DNA from: LMUY01 sp964244655
GTDB taxonomy: Bacteria; Pseudomonadota; Alphaproteobacteria; Acetobacterales; Acetobacteraceae
Direction: 5' to 3'
DNA: 64,000 nucleotides
Assembly: GCA_964244655.1 (NCBI GenBank)
Contig: CAXTJU010000008.1
Span: forward strand, 1-64,000
The translations under genes were made by a program, and so were the position numbers. Under the pieces are notes generated by a model. The model saw nothing but the letters and a program-made list of their open reading frames with translations, was not told the DNA's origin and did no database searches. Positions within the stretch are counted from its first letter, which is position 1, and each line of letters opens with the position of its first letter. Below are positions 16,275 to 24,334 of the stretch, one piece after another.

Positions 16275-17696
16275 TCACGCCGAAAGCGGTTCGGCGATGT
16301 CTTCCAGCGACTTGCCTTCGGCATCGATCCCCAACCAAAGCTCCATCCCAGCCCCCGCCAGCATGAGCAGCCCGGCCACGCCATACCCGGCCGACAACGC
16401 CCAGGCTGACCCGGCGGCGATCAGCTGCCCGAACAACCAGGGGGCCGCGGCGCCGCCGATCAGCGTGCCCAGGGCGAAGAACACGGCGATGGCCAAGGCG
16501 CGGGTTTCAAGCGGAAAGATCTCGCTGGACGTGAGGTAGGCCGACGACGCGGCGGCGGAGGCGAAGAAGAACACCACGACCCAGCACAACGTCTGCGTGG
16601 TCGCGGTCAGCAGGCCCAGTCCGAACAGCACGGCCACCGCCATCAGCAGCACGCCGGACAGAGCATAGGTGCCGGCGATCATTTTCTTGCGCCCGATCGT
16701 GTCGAAGAAGTGGCCCAGCACCATGGGGCCGATGAAGTTGCCGGCGCAGAGCGGCAGGATGTAGAGCCCGATGGAGGCGTCCGGCACGTGCTCGTAGTGC
16801 TGTAGCACCAGGCCGTAGGTGAAGAACACCGCGTTGAACAGGAAGGCTTGCCCGACCATCAGCGTCAGCGCGAGCATGGAGCGCCCCCGGTAGCGATGAC
16901 CGACCATAGCGGCCAGGATCAACCCGAAGCCGAAGCTCTTGCGCGGATGGATGGTCAGGCTGCCCTCCGCCGGGGCCAGCTTGCCGCCGCTGCGGCTCAC
17001 CCGCGTCTCGATCTCGGCCATGGTCTGCTGAGCTATCTCGGGCTTGCCATGGGTCACCAGCCAGCGCGGGCTCTCCGGCAGCTTATGGCGCAGGAACAAC
17101 ACGCCGGCCCCCAGCACGCCGCCGACGGCGAAGCCGAGCCGCCAGCCCCAGTCAAGCGGCACGATCGCACCCGAGAGCAGCGGGATGGAAGCCGCGGCGC
17201 CCACGGCGGCCCCAAGCCAGTAGCTGCCGTTCACCATGACGTCGATGCGCCCGCGCAACCGGGCCGGCATCAGCTCGTCGATGGCGGAGTTGATCGCGGC
17301 GTACTCGCCGCCGATGCCGAGGCCGGTGATGACGCGGAAGGCGGCGAAGCTCCAGAAATTCCATGAGCAGGCCGAGAGCAGCACCCCCGCGATGTAGGTG
17401 CCCAGCGTGAAGTAGAAGATGCGCTTGCGGCCGAGCCGGTCCGTCAGCCAACCGAAGCCCAGCGCACCCGCCACCGCACCGATGACGTAGAACGAGGCCA
17501 AGGTGCCCACGTTCTGCGCCGTCAGCCCGAGCGTGCGTTCATCTTGCAGGGCGGGACCGAGCGATCCCATGATGGTGACCTCAAGCCCGTCCAGAACCCA
17601 TGTGATGCCGAGGGCAGCGACCACCAGGACGTGGAAATTGCTCCAGGGCAGCCGGTCCAGCCGGGCGGGGATGTCGGTTTGAAGGGCAGCGCTCAC
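16275..17696 (-). CDS. MFS transporter (metabolite:H+ symporter type)
   Basis: 473-residue 12-helix major facilitator superfamily permease. Diagnostic parts are LDGLEVTIMGSLGPAL in helix 1, the loop GWLTDRLGRKRIF, GLGIGGEYAAINSAIDELMPARLRG between helices 4 and 5, PESPRWL before the central loop, and GHFFDTIGRKKMI in the second half. This pattern fits the sugar/aromatic-acid symporter group (NiaP/SP-like). The GTG start (17694-17696) overlaps the stop of the DUF421 gene in a GTGA arrangement, so translation is probably coupled; the open frame upstream of this is not coding. The substrate is not predictable. Confidence 0.88.
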   Translation of the reverse strand: MSAALQTDIPARLDRLPWSNFHVLVVAALGITWVLDGLEVTIMGSLGPALQDERTLGLTAQNVGTLASFYVIGAVAGALGFGWLTDRLGRKRIFYFTLGTYIAGVLLSACSWNFWSFAAFRVITGLGIGGEYAAINSAIDELMPARLRGRIDVMVNGSYWLGAAVGAAASIPLLSGAIVPLDWGWRLGFAVGGVLGAGVLFLRHKLPESPRWLVTHGKPEIAQQTMAEIETRVSRSGGKLAPAEGSLTIHPRKSFGFGLILAAMVGHRYRGRSMLALTLMVGQAFLFNAVFFTYGLVLQHYEHVPDASIGLYILPLCAGNFIGPMVLGHFFDTIGRKKMIAGTYALSGVLLMAVAVLFGLGLLTATTQTLCWVVVFFFASAAASSAYLTSSEIFPLETRALAIAVFFALGTLIGGAAAPWLFGQLIAAGSAWALSAGYGVAGLLMLAGAGMELWLGIDAEGKSLEDIAEPLSA

Positions 17697-18139
17697 CCGT
17701 CGCCTTCCGGAATGATCGACACCTTGCCGTCGCGCTCGACGATGGCGTAGCGCACCTGGTCGAGCCGCATCAGGCCCTTCTGCCGCACTGCGGTCATCAC
17801 GTCGCTCTCCAGCATGCGCAGGGCGCGCAGTCGGTCCTCCCGCCACTCGCCGCGCTCATAGACGATGACGGGAGTGCCATCGACTAGGCGGCCAAACCAG
17901 GGAGACCAGGTTTTCAGGGTGCTGACGGCCACGTGCATGAGCCCGATGGAGAACACGACGCTGAACGCGGCCACCATCGAGTGATCGTCCCCCAGCACGG
18001 CCGACATCAACGCGCCGCCGAACAGGAACAGCACCACGATGTCGAACGGCGCCAGCATGCTGGCCAGGCGACGACCGATCAGCCGGACGGCGAACAGCAG
18101 CACAAGGTAGGCAAAAGCCGCGCGAATTACGACACTCAT
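17693..18139 (-). CDS. DUF421 (YetF/YcaP-like) membrane protein
   Basis: 148-residue protein with three N-terminal membrane helices (about 1-20, 32-50, 58-76; begins MSVVIRAAFAYLVLLFAVRLIGRR) followed by a cytoplasmic DUF421 domain. Family landmarks are FDIVVLFLFGGALMSAVLGDD, GTPVIVYERGEW and MLESDVMTAVRQKG. YetF-type proteins are linked to envelope/spore stress and membrane homeostasis but their biochemical role is unknown. ATG 18137-18139 restores the normal start; the frame upstream is out of the family. It overlaps the MFS gene by 4 bases and lies 25 bases after the upstream membrane protein gene, so the three probably form one operon. Confidence 0.85.
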   Translation of the reverse strand: MSVVIRAAFAYLVLLFAVRLIGRRLASMLAPFDIVVLFLFGGALMSAVLGDDHSMVAAFSVVFSIGLMHVAVSTLKTWSPWFGRLVDGTPVIVYERGEWREDRLRALRMLESDVMTAVRQKGLMRLDQVRYAIVERDGKVSIIPEGDG

Positions 18140-18164
18140 GGCGACAAGGCTCGCGCGAACGCGC

Positions 18165-18677
18165 TCATGGCGCCACGAACTGGGTCCAGCGCAGCATCGC
18201 GTGGTCCTGCAACCGGGCTTCCAGCGTATTGTCGCCAAGGGAGTTTGGTTCGAGCACCAGCCGCAACTCGGCATCGTGGGCGCCCGATGGGATCGCGACC
18301 CGCATCACCAGGCCGTCTTGCACGACCTGCGTGCTCATGGGCTGCGGGATGACGGCTTTCAGCCCCATCGGCTCGACGACGTTGGCGCCGACAAACAGGT
18401 CGAGCGTCGGCGCGGCAGTGGGGTTATCGAGGTGGAACGTGATCTGGGTAGCGCTCTGGGAACGGGCAACCGGCTCGAAATCAACGGCCAATCCGGATTC
18501 GAGGCTTTTGGCGGTCCGATGGCTGTAAGCGCCATGGCCCAGCAGCCCACCAAGCGCCGCAGCCACGAACAGCACCATCACCACGCGGCCGGCGCGCTCC
18601 GCCCCGACCCACCGATGCTCGAAGCGCTCGTCGAAGCCGACTTCCAGTTCCTCGTTGACGGGATCGGCACCTCGCAT
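18165..18677 (-). CDS. Hypothetical single-span membrane protein
   Basis: 170-residue protein not recognised as any named family. It has an acidic N-terminus with the DERFEHRWVGAERAGR segment, one membrane helix (about 32-52, VVMVLFVAAALGGLLGHGAY) and a C-terminal extracytoplasmic domain of about 115 residues rich in beta-prone stretches (SATQITFHLDN, LFVGANVVEPMGLKAV, VIPQPMSTQVV, DAELRLVLEPNSLGDNTLEARL). ATG 18675-18677 is the first sensible start; its ribosome binding site is weak. It is probably the first gene of an operon with DUF421 and the MFS transporter. Pairing of this kind of protein with DUF421 is worth a conserved-neighbourhood check. Confidence 0.7.
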   Translation of the reverse strand: MRGADPVNEELEVGFDERFEHRWVGAERAGRVVMVLFVAAALGGLLGHGAYSHRTAKSLESGLAVDFEPVARSQSATQITFHLDNPTAAPTLDLFVGANVVEPMGLKAVIPQPMSTQVVQDGLVMRVAIPSGAHDAELRLVLEPNSLGDNTLEARLQDHAMLRWTQFVAP

Positions 18678-18726
18678 GGGAGATGAACACGTCCGCGGCC
18701 CGCCGGTTCCGGGACAGCTAGCCTGG

Positions 18727-19860
18727 TTAGCCAACTCCCGCCAGCCACCGCTGCGCCCCGGCGCGAGACTGGTTGATGACCTGGTGCATGTCGAGATACT
18801 TGTACGTCCCGCAGCGCCCGATGAACTGGCACGCGCCGGTCCGCTCGGCCAGCTTCTTGTATCGCGTGTAGATGGCCTCATAGCGGCCGTCGCTGGTCTT
18901 CACCGGATAATACCGCTCGTAATTGTTGTCGGCGTAGTCACAGGGCTCCTCCAGCGTCACGGTCTTGCGGCCGCTCTCGGTCACGCGATGGCCCGGCAGC
19001 CGTACCCAGTCGGTCTCACGCGTGTACGGCCCGGCATCGGTGAAGTTGGTGACGGAGGCATGGCCGCTGCCGTAGCCATCCGGCTCGCTGCGGTGGTGGA
19101 AGCGGATGGACCGGTAGGGGAGTGGGCCGAACGCGTCGTCGAAGAACACGTCGATCGGCATGGAGTTGAAGCAGGCGTCGAACCCGCTCAGCATCTCGCG
19201 CTCGAAGCCCTGGCACAGCGTCACCTGGATGCGCTCATGGTCCAGCAGCCGCTCGAACAGCGCGGTATAGCCGTCCCGCACCAGGTATTGGTGGCGGTCG
19301 TTCGGGAAATAGCGGTCCTCGTCGTCGTCGCGCAGGGGGATGCGCTTGACCACGGCGGCATCCAGGTCCTCCAAGTCGAGCGCCCACATCTTTTTGGTGT
19401 ATGGCCGGAAGAACAGGTCCGTCAGCACGGGGCCGATGCGGCTGCGCAGGTATTCCCCCGCGTTGCGCGGCGCGGCGATCGGCTCGCCCTGGCTGGCGAG
19501 GAACGCGGCCACCGCGTCGCTGTCCACCAGGCTGAGGCCGAACACGGCGTTGATCGTCTGGCGGTTGACCGGCAGCGGCACCCGGCGGCCGAGCGGCACC
19601 GTCGCCTCCACCTTGTGCTCGTAAGGCACCAGCTCGCCGAAGCGCCGCAGCCACGCGACCACGTCCTCGTTGTTGGTGTGGAACAGGTGAGGGCCGTAGC
19701 GGTGGACCCGCACGCCATCCGCGCTCACCTCGTCATAGGCGTTGCCCGCGATGTGGGGCCGCCGGTCGATCAGGCTGACGTGGTGGCCGGCTTCGGCCAG
19801 CTCTCGCGCGTAGCAGGCGCCGGCGAACCCTGCGCCGACCACCAGAACCCTCTGCTTCAT
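18727..19860 (-). CDS. glf: UDP-galactopyranose mutase
   Basis: 377-residue FAD enzyme that converts UDP-galactopyranose to UDP-galactofuranose, a precursor for surface glycans. The dinucleotide motif VGAGFAGACYARELAEAG starts near residue 7; typical UGM stretches are RPHIAGNAYDE, VHRYGPHLFHTNNEDV, FFRPYTKKMWALDLEDL, IPLRDDDEDRYFPNDRHQYL, and the C-terminal GRCGTYKYLDMHQVINQSR. Length and ends agree with the family (about 370-390). No galactofuranosyltransferase was recognised next to it, but two membrane glycosyltransferases lie 1-3.5 kb upstream in the same orientation. Confidence 0.95.
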   Translation of the reverse strand: MKQRVLVVGAGFAGACYARELAEAGHHVSLIDRRPHIAGNAYDEVSADGVRVHRYGPHLFHTNNEDVVAWLRRFGELVPYEHKVEATVPLGRRVPLPVNRQTINAVFGLSLVDSDAVAAFLASQGEPIAAPRNAGEYLRSRIGPVLTDLFFRPYTKKMWALDLEDLDAAVVKRIPLRDDDEDRYFPNDRHQYLVRDGYTALFERLLDHERIQVTLCQGFEREMLSGFDACFNSMPIDVFFDDAFGPLPYRSIRFHHRSEPDGYGSGHASVTNFTDAGPYTRETDWVRLPGHRVTESGRKTVTLEEPCDYADNNYERYYPVKTSDGRYEAIYTRYKKLAERTGACQFIGRCGTYKYLDMHQVINQSRAGAQRWLAGVG

Positions 19861-19915
19861 CTGTCATCCTAATTGGCCCGGCGCTGGTAGCACGGCTGTC
19901 GCCGGTTGGGCCAGA

Positions 19916-20881
19916 TCAGGCGGCGAGCGCACGGGCGAACACCGCCGGGTCCACGTTGCCGCCGCTGAGCACGATGCCGACGACCTGGCCGCGGGACTGC
20001 CACCGCCCCGATAGCAGCGCAGCCAGGGCCACAGCGCCACCGGGCTCGACCACCAGCTTGAGGTGGATGAAGGCGAATGCCATGGCGGCTAAAACATCGG
20101 AGTCCTGCACAGCGACTGCGCCAGCGAGGCGGGCTTGGTTTACCGGGAAGGTCAGCTCGCCCGGCATCGCCGTCAGCAGCGAGTCGCACAGCAACGACCC
20201 GCCGGGCGCGTTGGCCACTCGGCGGCCCGCGGCCAGGGAGCGGGCGGTGTCGTCCGAGTCCTCCGGCTCCACCGCGAACACCCTCGTGCCTGATGAGACA
20301 GCCGCCATCGCCAGGGCGCACCCGGCGACCAGCCCGCCGCCGCCGGTGCACACCAGCAGCGCGTCCATTGCCGCCGGGGCGTCCTGCGCCATCTCCAGCC
20401 CCAGCGTGCCCTGCCCGGCGATCACGTCGCGGTAGTCGTACGGCGGCACCAGCCGCGCGCCGGTGCGGACGGCGAACGCGGCGGACAGCGCTTCGCGGTT
20501 CTCCGTCCGCCGGTCGTAGCGGATGATCTCGGCTCCCCAGCGCCGGGTGCTCTCGACCTTGATGGCTGGCGCGTCAGCCGGCATGAACACGGTGGCACGC
20601 GCGCCCACCCCCGCCGCAGCGCAAGCGACCGCCTGGCCGTGGTTGCCGGAGGAGTGGGTGACCAGGCCCGCCGCCCGCTCCGATTCCGTGAGGCGCAGGA
20701 CGGCGTTGACGGCGCCGCGCAGCTTGAACGAGCCAGTGCGCTGCAGCGGCTCCGCCTTGACCAGCACGGTGGCGCCGGCGCGCTCGTCCAGGTGCGCGTT
20801 GCGGAGCAGCGGGGTGCGGACGACATGGCCGGCGATGCGGGCCTGGGCGTCCTGCACGTCCTGCGGGGTCGGCAACTCCAT
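19916..20881 (-). CDS. Threonine/serine dehydratase-like PLP enzyme
   Basis: 321-residue fold-type II PLP enzyme. The PLP lysine is K53 in GSFKLRGA; SSGNHGQ binds the substrate carboxylate and CTGGGGL the PLP phosphate. There is no C-terminal ACT regulatory domain, so it is of the short catabolic type: threonine dehydratase (TdcB-like), serine racemase or threo-3-hydroxyaspartate ammonia-lyase. The final segment VVGIVLSGGNVDP is typical. It removes the amino group from a hydroxy amino acid to give a 2-oxoacid. It lies 12 bases after the GT39 gene in the same direction; the exact substrate is open. Confidence 0.88.
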   Translation of the reverse strand: MELPTPQDVQDAQARIAGHVVRTPLLRNAHLDERAGATVLVKAEPLQRTGSFKLRGAVNAVLRLTESERAAGLVTHSSGNHGQAVACAAAGVGARATVFMPADAPAIKVESTRRWGAEIIRYDRRTENREALSAAFAVRTGARLVPPYDYRDVIAGQGTLGLEMAQDAPAAMDALLVCTGGGGLVAGCALAMAAVSSGTRVFAVEPEDSDDTARSLAAGRRVANAPGGSLLCDSLLTAMPGELTFPVNQARLAGAVAVQDSDVLAAMAFAFIHLKLVVEPGGAVALAALLSGRWQSRGQVVGIVLSGGNVDPAVFARALAA

Positions 20882-20893
20882 CGGGCAGGCTCC

Positions 20894-22291
20894 TCAGCGG
20901 CTGGGAAGCTGCACCATGTCCCCGCGTGCCGTAACGCGGAAGAGGTCGTACTCTTCCGCCACCACGCCACTCCGGCTGCGGGCGATGGTTCCGGCCGGGG
21001 TGATGGACAGCCACGGCGCCGGGTCGGGCGGCCCAGCGCGGCGACGGCTGCGGACCAGCAGGCCGGTTTGCCCGGCGACCGGGGCGACTGGAAGGGCGAA
21101 CAGGTCCCAGCGAGACTCCGTCCCGATGACGGGGCCGGCCAGGTCATGTGCAAGAATGGCGGCGGTGCCGTAGTTGTCCGCCGCGACGAAGGCGGCGTTT
21201 CGCGACCCGATTTGCTCGGCGAAGCCGGGCCAGCCGCCCATCCGCAGCATCGTCGGGTCCAGCCGGCGCGGCAGGGGAAAGGCGGCGGTGGCCTGGACAT
21301 AGACGATGCCCGTGACAGCGAAGCCGAGCCAGGCCGCGGGCCGCCAGAACCGCGGGGCATAGGCGGCAGCAGCTATGCAGGCGGCGGGAAACAGCACGGC
21401 CGGCCAGTTCGCCTGCACCCGGTCGCCCAGCGCGTGCTGGAGGAACACCGCCACCCCCGGCAGCGTCAACGCGGCGAGCAGGGCGGGCGCGGCTCCCTGA
21501 CGCCAGCGCCGCGCCGCCAACCACACGCCCGCGGCGCAGAGGACAGCCACGCCCGGCGTGCCAAGCGCCAGTTGTCCGCCCAGCAGCTCCACGACATGGC
21601 CCAGCGCGTCTGCCGGGCGCCAGTCGCCGGTGCGACCGCCCTGCTTGGCGAAGCTTGCCCAACCATGCATCGCATTCCACCAGACCACGGGGGCGAAGCA
21701 CCCGGCGGCGAGCATCCCACCGGCCCAGGGCCACGGTGTCCGCAGCCAGCGCAGGCCCTCGGGCGACGCGGCCAGCCACGCGGCCAAGCCCAACCCGAGC
21801 AGCGCCGCGGTGTACTTGCTATCCAGCGCCGCGCCGGACAGCAGCCCAGCCGCCAGCCACCATGCGCCCTGCCCCGTCCGGATCAGCCGCGCCATGGCTG
21901 CCAGCGCCGCAGTCCAGAAAAACAGCAGCGGGGTGTCCGGCGTCATGGTGACGGCGCCCGCGCCGAGCAGCAGGGTGGCGTTCAGCAGGACTGCCGCCGG
22001 CAGGCCGAGGCGGCGGTCGGGGAACAGGTCCTCGGCCGCCCGCGCGAGCAGCACGGAGCCGCCCGCCGCGGCCAGCGGGGCGAGCAGGCGGATGCCGAGC
22101 GTGCCCTGCCCTGCCAAGGCCGTGCCCGTGCGAATCCACAGGGCCACCATGGGCGGATGGTCCAGGTAGCCCGGCGCGAGGGCGCGCGACCACACCCAGT
22201 AATAGGCCTCGTCCGCCGACAGCGGCGCCCAGCCCGCCACCAGCAGCCGCACGGCCGTGAGCAGCCCGAGCAGGATCAGCGCGCGCGCCAC
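20894..22291 (-). CDS. GT39-type membrane glycosyltransferase (ArnT-like)
   Basis: 465-residue polytopic membrane protein of the dolichol-phosphate-mannose/ArnT (PMT_2, GT39/GT83) family, which transfers a sugar from a lipid carrier to an envelope acceptor outside the inner membrane. The N-terminal catalytic loop LSADEAYYWVWSRAL (Asp27-Glu28) and the following YLDHPPMVALWIR are diagnostic; about 10-12 hydrophobic segments follow, then a soluble C-terminal part. The GTG start (22289-22291) overlaps the end of the GT2-GtrA gene by 16 bases, so translation is likely coupled. With that gene it would form a sugar-activation and transfer pair. Confidence 0.87.
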   Translation of the reverse strand: MARALILLGLLTAVRLLVAGWAPLSADEAYYWVWSRALAPGYLDHPPMVALWIRTGTALAGQGTLGIRLLAPLAAAGGSVLLARAAEDLFPDRRLGLPAAVLLNATLLLGAGAVTMTPDTPLLFFWTAALAAMARLIRTGQGAWWLAAGLLSGAALDSKYTAALLGLGLAAWLAASPEGLRWLRTPWPWAGGMLAAGCFAPVVWWNAMHGWASFAKQGGRTGDWRPADALGHVVELLGGQLALGTPGVAVLCAAGVWLAARRWRQGAAPALLAALTLPGVAVFLQHALGDRVQANWPAVLFPAACIAAAAYAPRFWRPAAWLGFAVTGIVYVQATAAFPLPRRLDPTMLRMGGWPGFAEQIGSRNAAFVAADNYGTAAILAHDLAGPVIGTESRWDLFALPVAPVAGQTGLLVRSRRRAGPPDPAPWLSITPAGTIARSRSGVVAEEYDLFRVTARGDMVQLPSR

Positions 22292-23358
22292 ACCAGGGTC
22301 GCGCTGATGGCGTAGTTCCAGACGAGCCCGATCAGCGCCCCCGTGAGCCCGGCCGGCGTCCATCCGGCATGGTTCGAATACAGCAGGCGGGCGATGCCGA
22401 TGTTGGCGTAGGCGCCGAGGCCGCACACGACCAGGAACAGCGACAGGCCCCGCCACAGCGCCGGGCCGCGCAGCCGGGAGTCACGGTATGTGATGGCGTT
22501 GTTGAGCTGAAAATTCGCGACCGCCGCCACGAGCGTAGCCACGGCCTGCGCCTCTCCGAACGACGCGCCGCCTTCCCGTGCCGCCGTCAGCACCAGCAGG
22601 TGCACCAGGACGCCCACGGCTCCCACTAAGGCGAACGAGACGAAGCGCAGCGGCAGCAGGCCACGGGTCGCCTTGTCCAGCAACAAGGCGGCGAATTGGA
22701 TCAGCACCAGCACGTCCAGCTTGCTCCGGCCGGCGGCGCGAGGATGGAACTGGCACGGGATTTCCGTCACTCGCAGCGGCGACGGGGCGGACAGCACCAA
22801 ATCCAGCAGGATCTTGAACCCTTGCGCAGTCAGGCGGGGCGCCAGCCGTTCGAACAGCGGGCGCGGCATGAGGAAGAAGCCGCTCATCGGGTCGTGCAGC
22901 CGCACCGGCAAGGCCTGCTCGGCCAGCCGGGTGCCGGCGGCCGAGAGGCGATGCCGCCAGGTGCCATCCAGCCCGGCCGAGTCGCCGCCGGGCAACCGGC
23001 GGCTGCCGACCGCGAGGTCCGCCCCGGCGCGCACGGCGGCCAGCAGGTCCGGCAGGCGGGTCTCGTCGTGCTGCAGGTCTCCGTCGATGACAGCGACATA
23101 TGGGGCGGAGGAGGACAGCGCCCCCTCCATCACGGCCGATGACAGGCCGCGGCGTCCGATGCGGCGGATGCAGCGCACGCGCGGGTCTGCCGCAGCGACG
23201 GCGCGGATTTCGGCGGCGGTGCCATCGGGGCTGTCATCGTCCACGAAGACAGCTTCCCAGGCCGTGCCGTGCAGGGCGGCATCCAGCCGGGCCACGAGCG
23301 GGCGGACGTTGGCCCGCTCGTTGTAGCAGGGCACGATGACGGACAGCTCAGGCGGCAT
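22276..23358 (-). CDS. GT2 polyprenyl-phosphate glycosyltransferase with C-terminal GtrA domain
   Basis: 360-residue fusion. The N-terminal GT2 domain (about 1-225) begins MPPELSVIVPCYNERANVRP and has FVDDDSPDGT and IDGDLQHDE, the nucleotide-sugar and metal-binding aspartates of DPM1-like enzymes. The C-terminal part (about 235-360) has four membrane helices with FVSFALVGAVGVLVHLLVL and NFQLNNAITYRDSR, characteristic of GtrA flippase-like domains. It would load a sugar onto polyprenyl phosphate and help to move it across the membrane for the downstream GT39 enzyme. An upstream in-frame TTG would add 34 residues; ATG 23356-23358 matches family N-termini better. Confidence 0.87.
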   Translation of the reverse strand: MPPELSVIVPCYNERANVRPLVARLDAALHGTAWEAVFVDDDSPDGTAAEIRAVAAADPRVRCIRRIGRRGLSSAVMEGALSSSAPYVAVIDGDLQHDETRLPDLLAAVRAGADLAVGSRRLPGGDSAGLDGTWRHRLSAAGTRLAEQALPVRLHDPMSGFFLMPRPLFERLAPRLTAQGFKILLDLVLSAPSPLRVTEIPCQFHPRAAGRSKLDVLVLIQFAALLLDKATRGLLPLRFVSFALVGAVGVLVHLLVLTAAREGGASFGEAQAVATLVAAVANFQLNNAITYRDSRLRGPALWRGLSLFLVVCGLGAYANIGIARLLYSNHAGWTPAGLTGALIGLVWNYAISATLVWRAR

Positions 23359-23567
23359 GACCCCGTCAGTCGGCCGCACGCGCAGCTCCGTCAAGCTCGT
23401 GATCTGTTGGACGGCCGCATCCCGGCTCGTCTGCTGCGCAGCAGGGGCAGAACGGGGCAACCGTGAGCCAGTGGCATGTGCATGGCTGCCCCGGCCCGGC
23501 TGCCATGCCGGATTGGACGCGCCAGGTTGCCGGTCGCTAAGGTCAGGGACACGGACGGAGCGGGCCA

Positions 23568-24116
23568 GTGGATTCCATCGACAAAGTCGCCACGCCGCCC
23601 GGCTCGGCCCCGAGGGAAGTCGAGTTGGTCCCCTCGTCGTCCCGCTACCTCCAGCAGCTTCAGTGGAGTGCCGAGGCGATTCACCGGGCCGAGCAGCTGG
23701 TCTATGCCGCGATCGGGCTGATGCTGGTGCTGGCGCTGATGGTGGCGCTTGCCGGGTCAGCCAAGCTGCTGTGGGACGGGGTGCAGGACTGGACCGGCAC
23801 GGACGTGATCTTCCGCATCATCGACCGGCTGCTGTTCGTGCTCATGCTGGTCGAAATCTTGCACACCGTCCACGCCTCCATCCGCACCGGCGCGCTGCGG
23901 TGCGAGCCGTTCCTGATCGTGGCGCTGATCGCCTGCATCCGCCGCATCCTGGTGATCACGCTGGAAACCTCGCAGATCACCAAGTCGGAGCATTGGGAGG
24001 CCAGCAACCTGCCGTTGTTCAACGCCTCCATGGTCGAGCTTGGCGTGCTGGGGATGCTGATCGTCGTGCTCGTGGGATCGATCTGGCTGACCCGCACGTC
24101 AAGGAACGTTGAGTGA
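23568..24116 (+). CDS. psiE: PsiE-family phosphate-starvation-inducible membrane protein
   Basis: 182-residue membrane protein with a cytoplasmic N-terminus (about 1-40), and four hydrophobic segments (about 45-68, 82-100, 114-128, 155-175). The FRIIDRLLFVLMLVEILHTV core, the ACIRRILVITLETSQI segment and the GVLGMLIVVLVGSIWL C-terminal helix are PsiE-like. In E. coli psiE is induced by phosphate starvation; the function is unknown. The start is GTG 23568 with GGAGCGGG upstream. Its stop overlaps the start of the AhpD-like fragment (GTGA), showing that the two were once in one operon. Confidence 0.78.
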   Translation: MDSIDKVATPPGSAPREVELVPSSSRYLQQLQWSAEAIHRAEQLVYAAIGLMLVLALMVALAGSAKLLWDGVQDWTGTDVIFRIIDRLLFVLMLVEILHTVHASIRTGALRCEPFLIVALIACIRRILVITLETSQITKSEHWEASNLPLFNASMVELGVLGMLIVVLVGSIWLTRTSRNVE

Positions 24117-24280
24117 GCGTCGGAGCCGCCATGCCGCAGGCCATGCACATGACCGACCTGGCCAATGCCGCGAAGGACACGCAGCCGGGCGACCCCAGTG
24201 CGTATTTCGCCAAGCGCTGGGACAAGCTCGGCTTCGTGCCCAACATGCTGCACGGGGCTGTGAGTCCAAAGAGGATGTGA
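24113..24280 (+). pseudogene. Truncated AhpD-like peroxidase-related gene (5' fragment)
   Basis: A 55-codon frame starts with GTG at 24113, overlapping the psiE stop by 4 bases (GTGA). It reads ...GDPSAYFAKRWDKLGFVPNML and then changes into unrelated sequence and stops at 24278-24280. The YFAK-LGFVPNML segment is typical of the N-terminus of carboxymuconolactone-decarboxylase/AhpD-type peroxidase-related proteins, which normally have about 180-200 residues and a CxxC/C-x-H active site further on. All of that is missing. The break at about 24257-24265 coincides with the beginning of a lower-GC segment that carries the S41-like gene, so the 3' part was probably lost when that DNA was inserted. 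Confidence 0.65.
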
Positions 24281-24334
24281 AATTTCACAAGCCCGTTCCT
24301 GGCCGAACCGGGTGCATCTGAATGTTGGCGCGTC

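Noticed and set aside
20639..22315. A 558-codon plus-strand open frame
   Set aside because: It is antisense to the GT39 and PLP-dehydratase genes; its product is Arg/Gly/Gln-rich with no domain. High-GC codon structure keeps the opposite strand open.
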